A stretch of 64,000 nucleotides of DNA from the NCBI RefSeq assembly GCF_002234675.1, contig NC_019877.2, positions 4,681,041 to 4,745,040 on the forward strand. Direction: 5' to 3'. The notes beneath the pieces were generated by a model, which worked only from the letters and a program-made list of their open reading frames with translations, did not search any database and was not told the DNA's origin. Below are positions 48,101 through 58,914 of the stretch, in pieces; the stretch's first letter is position 1; the number at the start of each line of letters is the position of its first letter. Source of the DNA: Oryzias latipes. Taxonomy: Eukaryota; Chordata; Actinopteri; Beloniformes; Adrianichthyidae. A program made the position numbers and the translations under genes.

Positions 48101-50346
48101 AACGTAAAACCCGCTTCCCGTCACTCACTGCAGTGTGAGTATATGTTTGTCTCCACGTCTGCATGTGAGCGTCTGCCTCACATCTACAGAACATTCAGAC
48201 CTACGATGACGTTTAAAGTCTCAACGCCTGCGTGAAGCAGAAACTTACCACGTATCAACCAGACTAGACCATCAGCAAAACTACCACGAGAAATACTCAT
48301 CATTTATTAGCAACAGAATAACAATGTTATTAAAAAGAATCCACAGACTTATTGTACTTTAAAAATGTTGAAATTAAATCAAATGCACACATTCATTTGT
48401 ATATTTAGTTTTAAACAAATTGTCGCGGACTGAGTTGGATGGCTGTTGGGCCGCGTTAAAAGTTCTGGAGTTCATGGAACGCATCGATCAAGCAGAGATC
48501 TGATTGGCCCTCAGTTCTGTCGCTCAGCCTGTTGTTAGGTAATCTGGACCAATGGGGTTCAGCTATGGGCCGAATAAGGGAAATAGGAGGGCTGCAGCGG
48601 GAGGGGGGAATATAAAGTTGGGAGAAGCGCTCTCATGTCGGCGGGAGAGATTCAGGAGTTGATGAATTAATTGAACGGCGTTTGTTGCGGTCTGCAGTAA
48701 TCGGAATAAAGAACTTTAAAAGAGGTTAAGTCTCCGTGCCTCAGTGTGGGGAAGGGACACTACATTATTGTATGGCTCTTTCGAAATTACATTTCAAAAT
48801 ATGTGGCATTTATGGCTCTCTTGGCCAAAAAGGTTCCCGACCCCTGCGTTAACACAACAGAGCGGTTTGAGATGCAGTTTCACTGAATTCAGACAAAATG
48901 AGCTTCATGATTCATGAACTCATGATTATTTCATTTTTTATTATTTTCTTACAGATATCGCATGGGTGATGTTGTGAAAGTTGTTGGATTCTACAACCAG
49001 TGTCCCATGGTGGAGTTTCAGTACAGGTACCATCACTGTGCAGAGCTGGTCTGAGGTGGAGGCAGTCCTGGGGTGTTGAATTAAAAAAACAACTGAATTA
49101 TTTCAATAAAAGTAATATTTACTCTAGAATAAGTAAGGGAGTAAAGGGAGGCGTGAACCGTCTGAGGCGAAGCATTAAGGCATTATCTCGCTGATACCTC
49201 GGTCACTTATGAAAGAAAGGAATATTAAATCAATTATTAGAACTTTAATCTTCTTATTTTGTAGGTTTACGTTTTTTTTCACAAGAAGTGAGCTATTTAA
49301 TATGCTGTGTGACATGTCGTCATGGGAACCGCTGCATCCAGGGAAGTGATTTAGGAGACAAACGTCCAGATTTGTTATGCGAAGCGTCATTCCAGAGGGA
49401 AAGTTCAGCTCTTGTTTTTGTCCAGACGATGAAGAAAAAGTTTGCTTCAAAAGAAACAAAAGTCATTTCATCGCTTTGATTGAAGAATTATCCACCATTA
49501 ATGAATAAATGTTTATCATCAAGCAAACAACTTCTTTCCTTAATTACTAATACGATCAATTATGAACATGTATTCACTTTGTGTCGAGAAATAAAGGAAG
49601 CAGGACAGAAAGACGGACTTTTTTAAAATGAAAGGCGACATTTAAAACTGTTTTAAGAACTGAAATAAACATATTTTTGGCAGTGATGCGTTTCCCTAAA
49701 TGTAGATCTTGTTCCCTCTGTCCCGTAAGACGCGGTCAGATGCTGAGCGTTCGAGGGGAGAAGGTGTCTGAGGCGCTGTTCCTCGGTGCGTTGAAGAAAG
49801 CTGTGGATCAGTGGCCTGGAGCTCAGCTGGTTGACTACTCCTGTGCTGAGAGCGGCATCTTGGGTAAAAAACCAAACAAAAACTGTACTTTGATTCCAGA
49901 TTTTAAGTGAGATTTTTCGAATGTTCTTGGTTTTCTGGTTGCAGGAGACTCGATGGGCGGCTCAGACCCTCATTATCAGGTGTTCGTAGAGCTCAAAGGT
50001 GTGAGGAATCTAACCGAAGAGCAGCGTCATAAGGTTAGGGGAACAGCCTCCATTTTTTCCCCCTTTTTTAAGGAAATCCTTCCTTTCTCTTGGTGCCATT
50101 GCTGCGTCTTCTCCTCCCTTTCAGCTGGACGTTTGCCTGCAGCAGGACTCGGCGGTGTACAGATCTTTCCGCATTAAAGGCAGCATCGGTCCGATGAGGG
50201 TGCAGCTGGTGGCGGACGGAGCATTTAGGGAACTCCGCAAGCGGATGATGGAGCACAGCATGACGTCACCCAACACATTTAAAATGCAACGAGTGCTGCG
50301 CAGGAAAGAGTTTGTGGACTTCCTACTTGGAAAAACGGTGTCCTGA
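37448..50346 (+). CDS. ghdc: GH3 domain-containing protein
   Basis: A vertebrate member of the plant GH3 adenylate-forming fold; its cellular role is unclear. Exons: 37448-37532, 37691-37981, 38697-38893, 38956-39150, 39228-39347, 45896-46193, 46337-46526, 48955-49026, 49730-49863, 49945-50033, 50125-50346; all in phase, about 630 residues (human about 530). Seen: two N-terminal hydrophobic stretches; MTSGTSGPSA at about 167-176, aligned with the GH3 ATP-binding SSGTS motif; FYSPFYAATEGLIGVNLWP, like the GH3 YASSE...GLN motif; YRMGDVVKVVGFYNQCP, like GH3 YRVGD. The C-terminus has NLTEEQRHKLDVCLQQDSAVY. The ATG at 37693 in exon 2 is an alternative start (601 residues); I prefer 37448 because exon 1 is open and splices in frame. 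The neighbour kcnh4 is also linked to GHDC in human. Intron 5 holds a 5.1-kb LINE. Confidence 0.93.
37632..37646 (-). promoter_or_regulatory. CTCF-like motif in ghdc intron 1
   Basis: On the minus strand it contains CCGCAAGAGGGCGC, close to the CTCF core but with two departures from CCASYAGRKGGCRS. Weak on its own. Confidence 0.2.
38345..38640. repeat. Dispersed repeat family B, inverted copy in ghdc intron 2
   Basis: Contains TGCCCCAATGATGCTCAAGG, GAAGGTCAAAGGTCAACA and TTGGAAATTTTGTGAAGATC, complementary to blocks of the copy at 55250-55870. The intron runs 37982-38696. Confidence 0.55.
39385..39535. repeat. Recurrent dispersed repeat (family A), fragment in ghdc intron 5
   Basis: GAGCCCCACTGTGAAAATGG, ATCAAAAGATGATCAAAGTG and AAAAACCCGTGTCGTTTTCT match the terminal part of the family. 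Confidence 0.5.
40048..42507 (+). CDS. LINE ORF2 reverse transcriptase, 5'-truncated
   Basis: An RNA-templated DNA polymerase that copies LINE RNA at a nicked chromosomal site. About 820 codons are open without frameshift or stop. Seen in order: NSKAPGPDGFPAEFYK, YRPISLINADVKI, QTGFIKGRHSDDNVRR, LSLDAEKAFDRVNW (catalytic Asp of motif A), GTRQGCPLSPSLF (motif B), ISLYADDILLFL (catalytic YADD, motif C), KYLGIYF, and a C-terminal Cys/His cluster CQHC...HALWFC as in L1-group proteins. The N-terminal endonuclease is missing because the insertion is truncated, so this copy cannot mobilise itself. The open frame extends upstream to an ATG at 40003, but codons before about 40048 are flanking DNA and the duplicated target, not element sequence. 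Confidence 0.93.
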   Translation: MNSFLNNINLPKLNEDQITNLDSPLSLSELHEALSLMPNSKAPGPDGFPAEFYKEFWEQLAPTFYKTVKFINESQSLPPNMNSANIILLLKPDKDPTSPSSYRPISLINADVKIICKALAQRIEKVTPHIIHFDQTGFIKGRHSDDNVRRLVNIIDFATIKNQEMTILSLDAEKAFDRVNWKFLIAALHKFGFGESFINWIKILYHNPNASVRTNKQTSNRFFLGRGTRQGCPLSPSLFAIFIEPLAAAIRQNENIKGIKTKHSHHKISLYADDILLFLSNIHSVNETATIINEFSSISDYSINWNKSVLLPLNSNAEQGLTIPVKSGNIKYLGIYFSPKISELVQLNYTPLLKNIQDDLTRWTNLPLSLMGKVATVKMKILPKVNYLFSMIPTQPPLKWFKTLDSSISSFLWNNKPARISLKTLKSAKSCGGLELPNFHNYFLANRLQYILKWLKNNPETNSWLDLEQALCGKINLSDLPFISQIVKKQDCFKSININATLTAWWEFLKISKSSIQPCNMTPIWNNPDILINKKIIHFPAWQAGGIKQLEHIIIDRRFITPQELQDKHGIYNFLEYQQLKSIITKKFKYRDNDLKLPDVVTTLINFSMNKTLSKIYKLLCNLDNNISLPTTKWDADLSISTDESFWSELCLNTFKMTKSPNLQLIHFKTLHRIYYTGQRMFKMGLSNSDICQHCDSNLPDNYMHALWFCTPVQALWRQVCADLSVWLKVSITASPSLCVLGDMSAIDVEGGLGSIIFITLCIAKKTILINWKSKKNINISQHRNLLLDHISLEKMSAQGSSNFERIQSLWSPMANSMT
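42508..43450 (+). repeat. Strongly G-rich segment of the LINE 3'UTR
   Basis: Runs of 4-10 G recur throughout the + strand with very few A, so several frames are open on both strands by composition alone. Many G3+ tracts are spaced closely enough for G-quadruplexes. L1 3'UTRs in mammals also carry a G-rich tract; the length here is unusual. Confidence 0.8.
43475..43680. repeat. Tandem repeat, about 100-bp unit, two copies
   Basis: GCACCTTAGACAT begins at 43475 and again at 43575, and a third GCACC start falls at 43676. Each unit carries TAGGGCCC, ACATCACTG or ACGTCACTG, and CCTACCCGCCAATTTTAAC. It lies within the LINE 3'UTR. Confidence 0.8.
45154..45186 (+). repeat. Poly(A) tail of the LINE insertion
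   Basis: About 33 uninterrupted A follow GACAAGTT and run directly into the 3' target-site duplication. Confidence 0.95.
45187..45895. other. ghdc: Remainder of ghdc intron 5 downstream of the LINE
   Basis: No exon here. It includes the right arm of an inverted repeat broken by the LINE (45231-45250) and a segment at about 45700-45760 (AGGTGGCGGACATGCGC, then AGAAAAAGAAGAAGAAG) that resembles teleost transposon ends. The acceptor for exon 6 is gacccactcag. Confidence 0.6.
46703..47274. mobile_element. MITE with degenerate TACGGTAATTTC-type ends
   Basis: The left end TATCGTAATTGCCGGACT and the right end, inverted, TACCGTGATTTCTTGACT form diverged inverted repeats. Adjacent GCTTAAACAAT and GGGGCTTATA blocks match a repeat series common in fish as I recall it. 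It lies in ghdc intron 7 and is non-coding. Confidence 0.6.
47722..48846. mobile_element. Non-autonomous hAT-type DNA transposon with 8-bp TSD
   Basis: Perfect 15-bp terminal inverted repeats CAGGGGTCGGGAACC and GGTTCCCGACCCCTG bound 1,125 bases, flanked by the 8-bp duplication CGTTAACA (47714-47721 and 48847-48854). Subterminal ATGGCTC repeats lie at both ends. No transposase frame. An LTR-like block sits inside it. Confidence 0.92.
48421..48773 (+). mobile_element. Solo-LTR-like segment nested in the hAT element
   Basis: About 350 bases starting TGTCGCGGACTGAG and ending GGACACTACA (a TG...CA pair), with a TATA box (AATATAAAG near 48610) and AATAAA near 48705, in the order expected of an LTR. 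I could not confirm a target-site duplication, so boundaries and class are tentative. Confidence 0.4.
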
Positions 50347-50553
50347 AACCCATAAAACACCAGATTTACAGATTTGGACATCATTATGCCGTGCCTATGA
50401 AGCACGAGAAAAATATTTTGTAATTATAGCGAAAAATTTCTTCTGAAAAGTTGATAAGGATTCACATAATGATGGACATAATGTCAGCGGCTCAAGAAAA
50501 AACGAAACATTTTTTGATGTTGTTACGAGCCACGCCCCCATCTGAGGACAAAC

Positions 50554-50559
50554 AATAAA
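50554..50559 (+). terminator. ghdc: Candidate ghdc polyadenylation signal
   Basis: AATAAA about 208 bases after the ghdc stop. It is the first good hexamer downstream. Confidence 0.45.
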
Positions 50560-50627
50560 CAAAAGCTAAAAAAGTTTTAAAACTTTTGTTTTAAATTTAT
50601 TTCTGTTTATGTAAGTTTTTAGAGTGA

Positions 50628-50641
50628 ACGCCACCTAGTGG
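50628..50641 (-). promoter_or_regulatory. Near-consensus CTCF motif downstream of ghdc
   Basis: On the minus strand CCACTAGGTGGCGT, one mismatch from the core CCASYAGRKGGCRS. It faces away from the + strand site at 50965. Confidence 0.4.
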
Positions 50642-50964
50642 CTATATGGTCAACTGGCCTGGTTCCACTTGAACATTGAGGGTGAACGTTTTTTTTATAA
50701 ATATGCAATTAAATTATTTTATCAAATAAATTTATTGAATGATGTGAGGAAAATGTATTTTCATTGCAGGTTTGTAGTTTAAACTTGTGATGTAATTTTG
50801 TTTTTTTTAACAAATACTGTAATACATGTTTTGACTTTCATATTTATTGCTCTGTTTTATTCTTGTCCAATTTCTTGGAAAGCATAATATTAATTAATAT
50901 AAACTCACATTAAAATGGATTATCTAAAAAGCAGAGGTTCACACACCTGTAATAGCACGATGCA

Positions 50965-50978
50965 CCACTAGGTGGCAC
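50965..50978 (+). promoter_or_regulatory. CTCF-consensus match between ghdc and kcnh4
   Basis: CCACTAGGTGGCAC is a full match to CCASYAGRKGGCRS. With 50628-50641 it makes a divergent pair 0.3 kb apart, an arrangement often seen at chromatin-domain borders. Confidence 0.45.
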
Positions 50979-52197
50979 CAGTATGACATAAAACAATTTC
51001 ATTTCCCAGGGATTTTCTTTTAATTCTTAAGGTATAAATTACATTTTTTTTAAAACAAAATTTCGTAGAAAATCATTTTTAAATGAGATATTTAACATTT
51101 GTTTATTTTTATGGGGAAAACCCCCTGCAAATAAACATTATTTTAAATGTATTTCATGAAGAAAGTTGAGCAAAAAGTAAAAAATGAAGCTGTAACGTTA
51201 TATTTCAGCAAAGATTTCTCACTTTTTTCCACTGTAGCATTGGATTGGTTTGGGGAAGTCGGGGCTGCTTTCTCCGTGGGTTTGTTGAGGTTTGGGTGTT
51301 CTTAATCAAGAGCAGAAATGCTGCAGGCGTCGCAAATCAGCACTAAAATACTAAAAATTACTGTTGGATTTCGTTGAAAAATGAAATCAAAACAACCCCC
51401 CGCCATTTTTTTCCATGCTCTCCAAGTAAAGAACTAATGTTGGGCTTAGCATGTCACCCTGCTTGCTGCAGTCATTTTTATTTCAAGCTGGATTACCTTC
51501 ACTGATTACTTGTTGATTCATTTCACTTTTTCAATTGAAAAGCCATAAAAAAAGTCTCTTTCCTCCGCTATTGAACGTCAAGCTTCTTTTTTGTGTTTTC
51601 TCTAAAATGACACAAAATGGATCTTTGTTTCAGCAAAGTTTGCCTGAATAATGTCGCAAAGTGAACTCCTTCTTTACTTTTCTACCTGAATTACTGTAGT
51701 GTATTTATTTTATTAACTTGTAGATTGTCACACTTTTCATTTTCTGACTGCCGTAAAGAATCCCTCATCATCAGGTTTCTTGATGTAGCTCACAATATTT
51801 AATATTTAATGGCAATCACATTAATTTAATTAATAGTCTGGGGTCATCTTACAGAATCGAGACACTTTGAATGAGATCTGCTGAATTTTGTCTTCACTGT
51901 TTGTTTTTCTACGTTTATTTAATCCAAATCCAAACGCTTTCACTTCTACAGATATTTGCTGCTTTATCACTGATTAGCCTTCCGGTTTGTTCATCTTTAC
52001 ACATATTTTCCGTGTTATGTTCATCTGTTTTTACGAAAGTAATAAAAACAAAACAAAACTATTTTTCTATTGCAGCCTTATACTTAATGTTCCCTTTGCC
52101 TTTTAAAAATGATAACTTTTACTTACAAAAGGGACATTTTGAAGCTTAATTAATTAGTTCTTAAACCGATGTGAAAGATGTTGCTGATGAACTTGAG

Positions 52198-52198
<1 letters not shown>

Positions 52199-52256
<58 letters not shown>
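52199..52256. repeat. (TA)29 microsatellite
   Basis: 58 bases of uninterrupted TA dinucleotides. Confidence 0.98.
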
Positions 52257-52259
<3 letters not shown>

Positions 52260-53689
52260 TCTGAATACAAAACTATGATTTCAGAGTATTAAAATTTTTT
52301 AGAAACCTAAAATTGTTCCAAATAGTAGTCCTGATGTTTTCACTGTACACGACTTTTTTGTCGTTTTGAAATAGTCAAAGTTACACTTTTTAAAATCAGA
52401 TTGAAAACAAAAACGTGGCATGAAAACATACTTTTCTTTTGCTAAATCTTTTTTTAGACGGTGAAGCTGCAACAGAATCTTCTAGATTTTAACCGCCCAA
52501 CTTTTTAAGATTTAAAAAAAAATATAGATATGACAAAATATGCAGTTTTCTGTTATCTCTTAAATTCCAGAAAAATAATTTTAAATAAATTTCTGTTGCA
52601 AACATGATTCTAATTCAAAATGAAATTACATTATTGTACTTTTGGTTTATTTGCTGGACAAATCAAATGCAAATACTGTCATTAACTGAAAAAAATGTTA
52701 CTAAAAACATTTCCTTTTTAAAATTTCATGGGTGAGACTGGAAAAGCTATCAAACTTTAAGAAAGACATAATTTTGGGCTGTTATGATGTCAACATGGTC
52801 CAATTTTTTTTGTTTTTTGGAGGGATTTACATATTCTTGAATTGAATAGATGAACTCCAAATCAAATATTGAACACTTTTACCATGGATTAATGCAATAT
52901 GGTCATATATCAAACTAAAAACTCAATTTTAGCAAATGTAAAGTAAAGTCTAGCTCATGTTTACATTTTCTTGGTTTTTTTATGGCTATATATAAGATCT
53001 GTGTACAATTACATTTTTTTTGTCTCTTCTCATGACGTCATAGTCATACAAATAAGGGCTTTCACACTTTTGTTGTATATGTGGTTATATATAAATCTGC
53101 ACTGTTCACTACTTTTCATCAAACTTCTTCCTTTTTTGGCACAATATCGCCACCAGAGGTGAAAGTTGAAACTGCAGCCTCCATAAATAAACCTAAAATG
53201 TGATGGCCAGCAAAAATCCACAATTAACTGAAGAAATAAAAAAAAAAAATTAAAGTTTCCAAAAACATAAAATAAAATACAAAAAATTTAAGGATGAATG
53301 AACGGTGTCCTGCTTGTGCCGGTCCCAAGAATGGTTAATGTAGAAAAAAAAAGACGATTGCATTCACATTTCAGAGAAATGTCTTTTTGAGGGATTAGGA
53401 ACCATTTTCTCAAACAATCAAGTGAAAGGGTTGAAACATACATTTGAAAAGCAGCCAATCCAGCTAAAAAACCTTAAAACCCTTTGGTTAAGTCAGGAAA
53501 AACAGTTTTAAAAAGGAAGATTTAGCACTTCATCATACCTGCAATAAGAAAGCTGAATATAATGAATATAAATTAACCCACCTTAGTAAACATAAATGTC
53601 TGATTGACGTACAGACAATCCACAGAGACACTGCAGGGTGTCAGATGCTCCAAAAAAATAAAAAAATAAACTACCTTTCTCTGCCTGTC

Positions 53690-54336
<647 letters not shown>

Positions 54337-55249
54337 TGAGTTTCTTTTTTTTTGGGCACATTTATTTCGGGGGGGAAAATGTAAATTAGTGAAACTTTTA
54401 CTACTAAAAATCAATATTTAATAAACACTTAGATATTTAGTGATCAAAACATTTGTAGCATTAACTAAAAAAAGGTGATTTTTTTTTTTAAAGGACTTTT
54501 CCTCGCGGTTTGTCTCCTTAAAGCTCGCCGCTCCACTCTGCCAGACCTGCTTGTCCTCTGTTTCTTGTTTTGTACTTTTTGGCTCCTCATGGGAGGTTGT
54601 ATCTCACCGCAGAACGATGCCGTGGAGACGTCTGTGTTTGTTTAACCTGTCCTCCCTCAGCTGACTGAGAGTCAAACATTGTTCTAAAACCAGAGTTTTA
54701 GTCACACCTGGGGAGGAAAACGGAGCAGTTGAAAGTAGAGCATGCAGTTAGGGGTTTGACAGGTGAGCTGTGACCTTTAAGATCCTAAAGCAGACTAACA
54801 CACGGCTCTCGATGAGCTGTGAACAAGCTTGGTTGGAGGTGAAAAACGGTCGTGTTTTTGTATTTTTTGGCTCGTCAAGGTCAACAATTCAGCAGAAAAT
54901 GCACCAAAAAAATGGAAGTGTTTTTGGTCTGTATTATAAAAATTCTGCAGAAAGAATATATTTTCTCAATTGTTTACCCAAGTGGATCCACTTTTGTGAG
55001 CAGGTCTAGACGAACAAGTGGAGAAACAAATGCAAAATATCCTGGAAATGCAGATGCAAAGATGAAACTAATAAGAGAACGCAGTCTTTTTGTGTATTAA
55101 AAACTGCACACACACAGGCTGGTGAGCACCTAAAACCGTTTCTTCAATCAAGATGAAGTTGGTGCAATAAATGCAATTTTTATGTCCTGCATTAGTCCTG
55201 GAGTGCAGGCACCAGATTGGTTTAGCAATTCTTCTCATTTCTTTTTATG

Positions 55250-55870
55250 TGCCTTTGAGTGAAAATGTCACCCCACCATATACGTCATGGATATTCAAAG
55301 GAAGTTTTGAAATTATTATGGGATTGCCACAGACCCAAGGCTTGGTGGCCATGTTGTAGCAAAGTGTAAAATTTGCCAATTAGTAAGTTTTCCCATAAGG
55401 TGGTCATACGAAAGTCTTTTTAAAATTTCACGCACTGCCAGGTTCTAACCACAACTGAAGTTTGGTTGACCTTTGATCTTGATAAGATAAAAAGTAACTC
55501 CTTGAGCATCATTGGGAACTCGCAGCGTACTGTGAAAATTTAAAACATGAAACGTTAGTTCAAACTGAATGAAACGATACGGCATATGATAGGAACGTTT
55601 TAGGAATGTGGGAGCAGTTACGGTAACAAAAAACCTCTGTTGCCAAGGAAATCCAAAAGTTTACTTTTGCAGATTCTTCTCAAACTTACACAGACCTGTG
55701 CATCTCACCCAGATGACCAAAAAACGAAATGGTTGCTATGGAGATAAAACTATTATAGAAGCTGCCATTTTGAAAAATAGTCGCTGAACAATCTGAACAG
55801 AGAGGCAAAATGAAGGGCAGGTGCACAAGAAGATAATGGGCGTGAGGCGAGGGTGGGTAGTGCCTGCAGA
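55250..55870. repeat. Dispersed repeat family B, copy in kcnh4 intron 1
   Basis: Carries AAATTATTATGGGATTGCCA, AAAATTTCACGCACTGCC, GGTTGACCTTTGATCTTGA, CTCCTTGAGCATCATTGGG and GCTGCCATTTTGAAAAATAG, matching the copies at 33380-34030 and (inverted) 38345-38640. Confidence 0.65.
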
Positions 55871-58800
55871 CCCCTACAGTTCATTCCAGTTTAGCTTATA
55901 TATTATATTTTATTTATTTTTTATCTGTAGCTGAATTGCTTCACTTTTACACAGAGTGCAATCTGACTCATCAGTTTTGTTTATAATATTGTTTATTAAA
56001 CTTTAGATTTTCCTTCAAATGCAAAACATCCATAATTTATGCATTAAAACGTTTTATAAAATAAAATAATCACTTTTTAAACAAGTAGAACCAACTACAC
56101 TTTATGGATGATTTATTTATTTATTTTACAAAATGTGCAAATGCTTTTCAAGCCAAGTTTTATTTTATTTATTTTATGTGGTTTCTTTTTTGGATGAACA
56201 TGATGCTGCCACACTTAAACTGTTTAACATGCACCAATGAAAATCAACATTCCTATACAGTATTTATATTACGTTACATATTTTTCCAGGTATTTCAAAT
56301 TTATTTTTATCTAGTTTTATTTCCTTAAAATCTAACTTTTCTCTGAATATCCGCGTTGTGAATTCCATAGCCTCGTGTCTTAGTTGCAGGTGAAGCTGCA
56401 TTGCATGCGGTTCTGCATCACAGATGTTTTTGAGTTCAAGATGCACTCGATCCTCCTCATGCATGTTCAGCTTTGTGATGTTTGCATTTGTTCAGGGTGC
56501 ATTTTTCTACAAAAAACATTCAAATCTTTAGTCAAATAAAGAATCCCATCTTCATTTATTTATACGTATTATGCCTTAGTATTAAAATATATATATTTCA
56601 TAGTTCTGGTTAAAAGACACCTAGAACCTACAGCAGATGTTGATTCAGACGTGGGCGAAAAACACTTGATTAAAACGCAACAATATTTATACGCAGAAAC
56701 ACTTAAAGAAACTCTAGAATCTGTTTCAAATGCTTAAAAGGGTTTGTTGACAGTATATGAAAGGCCAAATGCTGGTTCAGGGTAATGCAGAAGCTTTATT
56801 TAAAAGGTGGATAGAGAATGCGGATCAGCGATCCTTACTTCTGCAGTTTGAAGAACAATATGAACCAAAAATGTATTGTTTTAGCACCAAAGCTTTAAAA
56901 AAGAAACAATGACAAAATAAAAGATTGATACAAGGCTGTGAATTAATAGACATCAAAAACAAAAAGTTTTAGCCCTAATTGTATTCGATATTTATTTATG
57001 ATTGTACTTTGATGTCCCTTGGGACATCAAACCCTGGGAATGCGAAGGAATTGAATTAAAGTGAATTATTTTTGGCTTAATCTTTTCTCTGAAATCTACA
57101 CTGCAAAAACAGGCCCCTTAAAAATAAGTCACAACTTCTTTAAAAAAAAGTCTGTCGCACCAATGATTTTTTTCTTTTCTTAAAACAATTCTAGTCACGA
57201 AGACATGTATTTTCTTAAACCATGATAAAGGTACTAGGATGCTAATTTGACAAAAAATGGTGTAAAAAGATTTTGAACTACACAAAAAAATCTTAATCAA
57301 TTCTAAATTTAACACTTAGCACTTTTAGAACATAAATCTATGTTTTTGCTTCCAAAAATATTGACAGTGCAGTCTTTTTTTTTACTTTAATAGAAACTTT
57401 TCAAAATTTAGCTTTTTGAGTTTTAAATCGAGTTTTTCTAATGTCAAAAGTATGGAGCAAACTGGTTTAATTTTTTCTCCCAGATCCTAGCTCTTAATGA
57501 CAGATAAACTTTATTGCGGAGTCGTAGTTCATAAAGCAACAAAAACACACATGCACCAACAACAAACTTGTTATCCTTTCAGTAAACACTCATGTTTCCA
57601 CAGCTGTGATGTATATTGTTTGACACTATTTGCTCTGTTAGTGAGCAATACAATAATTATATTTACAGAAGCATTCAGGTGACACAAATTTATACGTTCG
57701 ATTTCTCAAAACAGCCTGCAGTGTGCTGGCTTGGGACAACACAAAAAGCTCACTAGCATAAGTCTAAAATCATCGTTGTGAGTCACTTTTAGTCTCTGAA
57801 GGCGGCCAATGAGCCACAAATTCTTGACCTTTGATTTTGAGAAAAACTTGGAAAGGTGTAGAGTAAAGAAGTTAAAACAACTTGGTCAAATGTACTGAAT
57901 GTCTAAAAACAAGTTTGAAACCTTTGCAAGGATCAAATAGTTTGCATTGTGTGTTATTGAAGTTGCTCACATGTTGCGGCATCTCAGCCCTGTGGCAGTT
58001 GTTGTTCAAGCTCTGGAGCCGAGCCAGCACCGCTGCAAGCGACAGCCTGCTGTTGTACAGAGCTACGTCACACTTCAATAAATAAAGAAGTTTGTTTTGA
58101 TCCTAATCTAAATATCCCAGTGATCTGTAATTCTCCAGTGGGAGCTTAAAAAACGGAGAGGTTGTTGTTAACAGCGTGACACACGTATTTGCGGTTCTCA
58201 GAGCCACCATAAGGCTGTGGCTCCTCGAGGAGTGGCACGCTGCCCATTCTCAAAATAGCTTCCTTCCTGTTGCCCCGGTGACCGGGTCCCACCACTTGAC
58301 GTGAAGGATGCTGGAACACTTGGGCCCTTTTAGAAAAGGGTTGTCCACTGAACACAAAACCCTTGAACTTGCTTTATAATCAAGCACTTTTAGACAACAG
58401 CTGGTCTCTTGTTTCGGAAAGGCACAGTGGCTTTCCGCCTCAGTGCCATCAGTCTGTCAGGCTTATCAACCTCCTTTTTTTGTTGTTTTAGGCTCTAATG
58501 GATTTGTGAAAAAAAAAACTTTAACATTATTTGGCATTTTAGAATGTCAATCAAGCCAGTCATTGTTCAATTAGCACTAAAAGACATTGCAAAAAAAACC
58601 TAAAAAACATGATTTAAATGTGATATCTTTACACATAAATGACAAGTCCTGCTTGTCTTCATCATATTTACATTATTAACCCTTTGATAGGGATGTACAT
58701 AATTGAATTTTCAATATTGTCGAAATCTATTGAACTTTAAAACAACATTGTTAAAATTAAACTGGTGCAATTTTAGGTTTGTTGCATCTTAAATCTCATT

Positions 58801-58914
58801 TTTCTGTCAGAAAATCAATAATTTACGGGTCCCAGCACTACAGTTTCTAGGACTACAGTTTCTAGATTGTGAATGGCTGAATCATTTTAAAAGGCGTAAA
58901 TATGTGGCAAAACA

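Larger units (their letters stand above)
50347..53640. other. Intergenic region between ghdc and kcnh4
   Basis: A/T-rich, containing the ghdc 3'UTR, two CTCF-like sites and a (TA)29 microsatellite. I looked for hypocretin/orexin features (a cysteine-rich peptide or a GILTLGKR-like amidation site) on both strands and saw none. Open frames of 60-90 codons are compositional. Confidence 0.55.
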
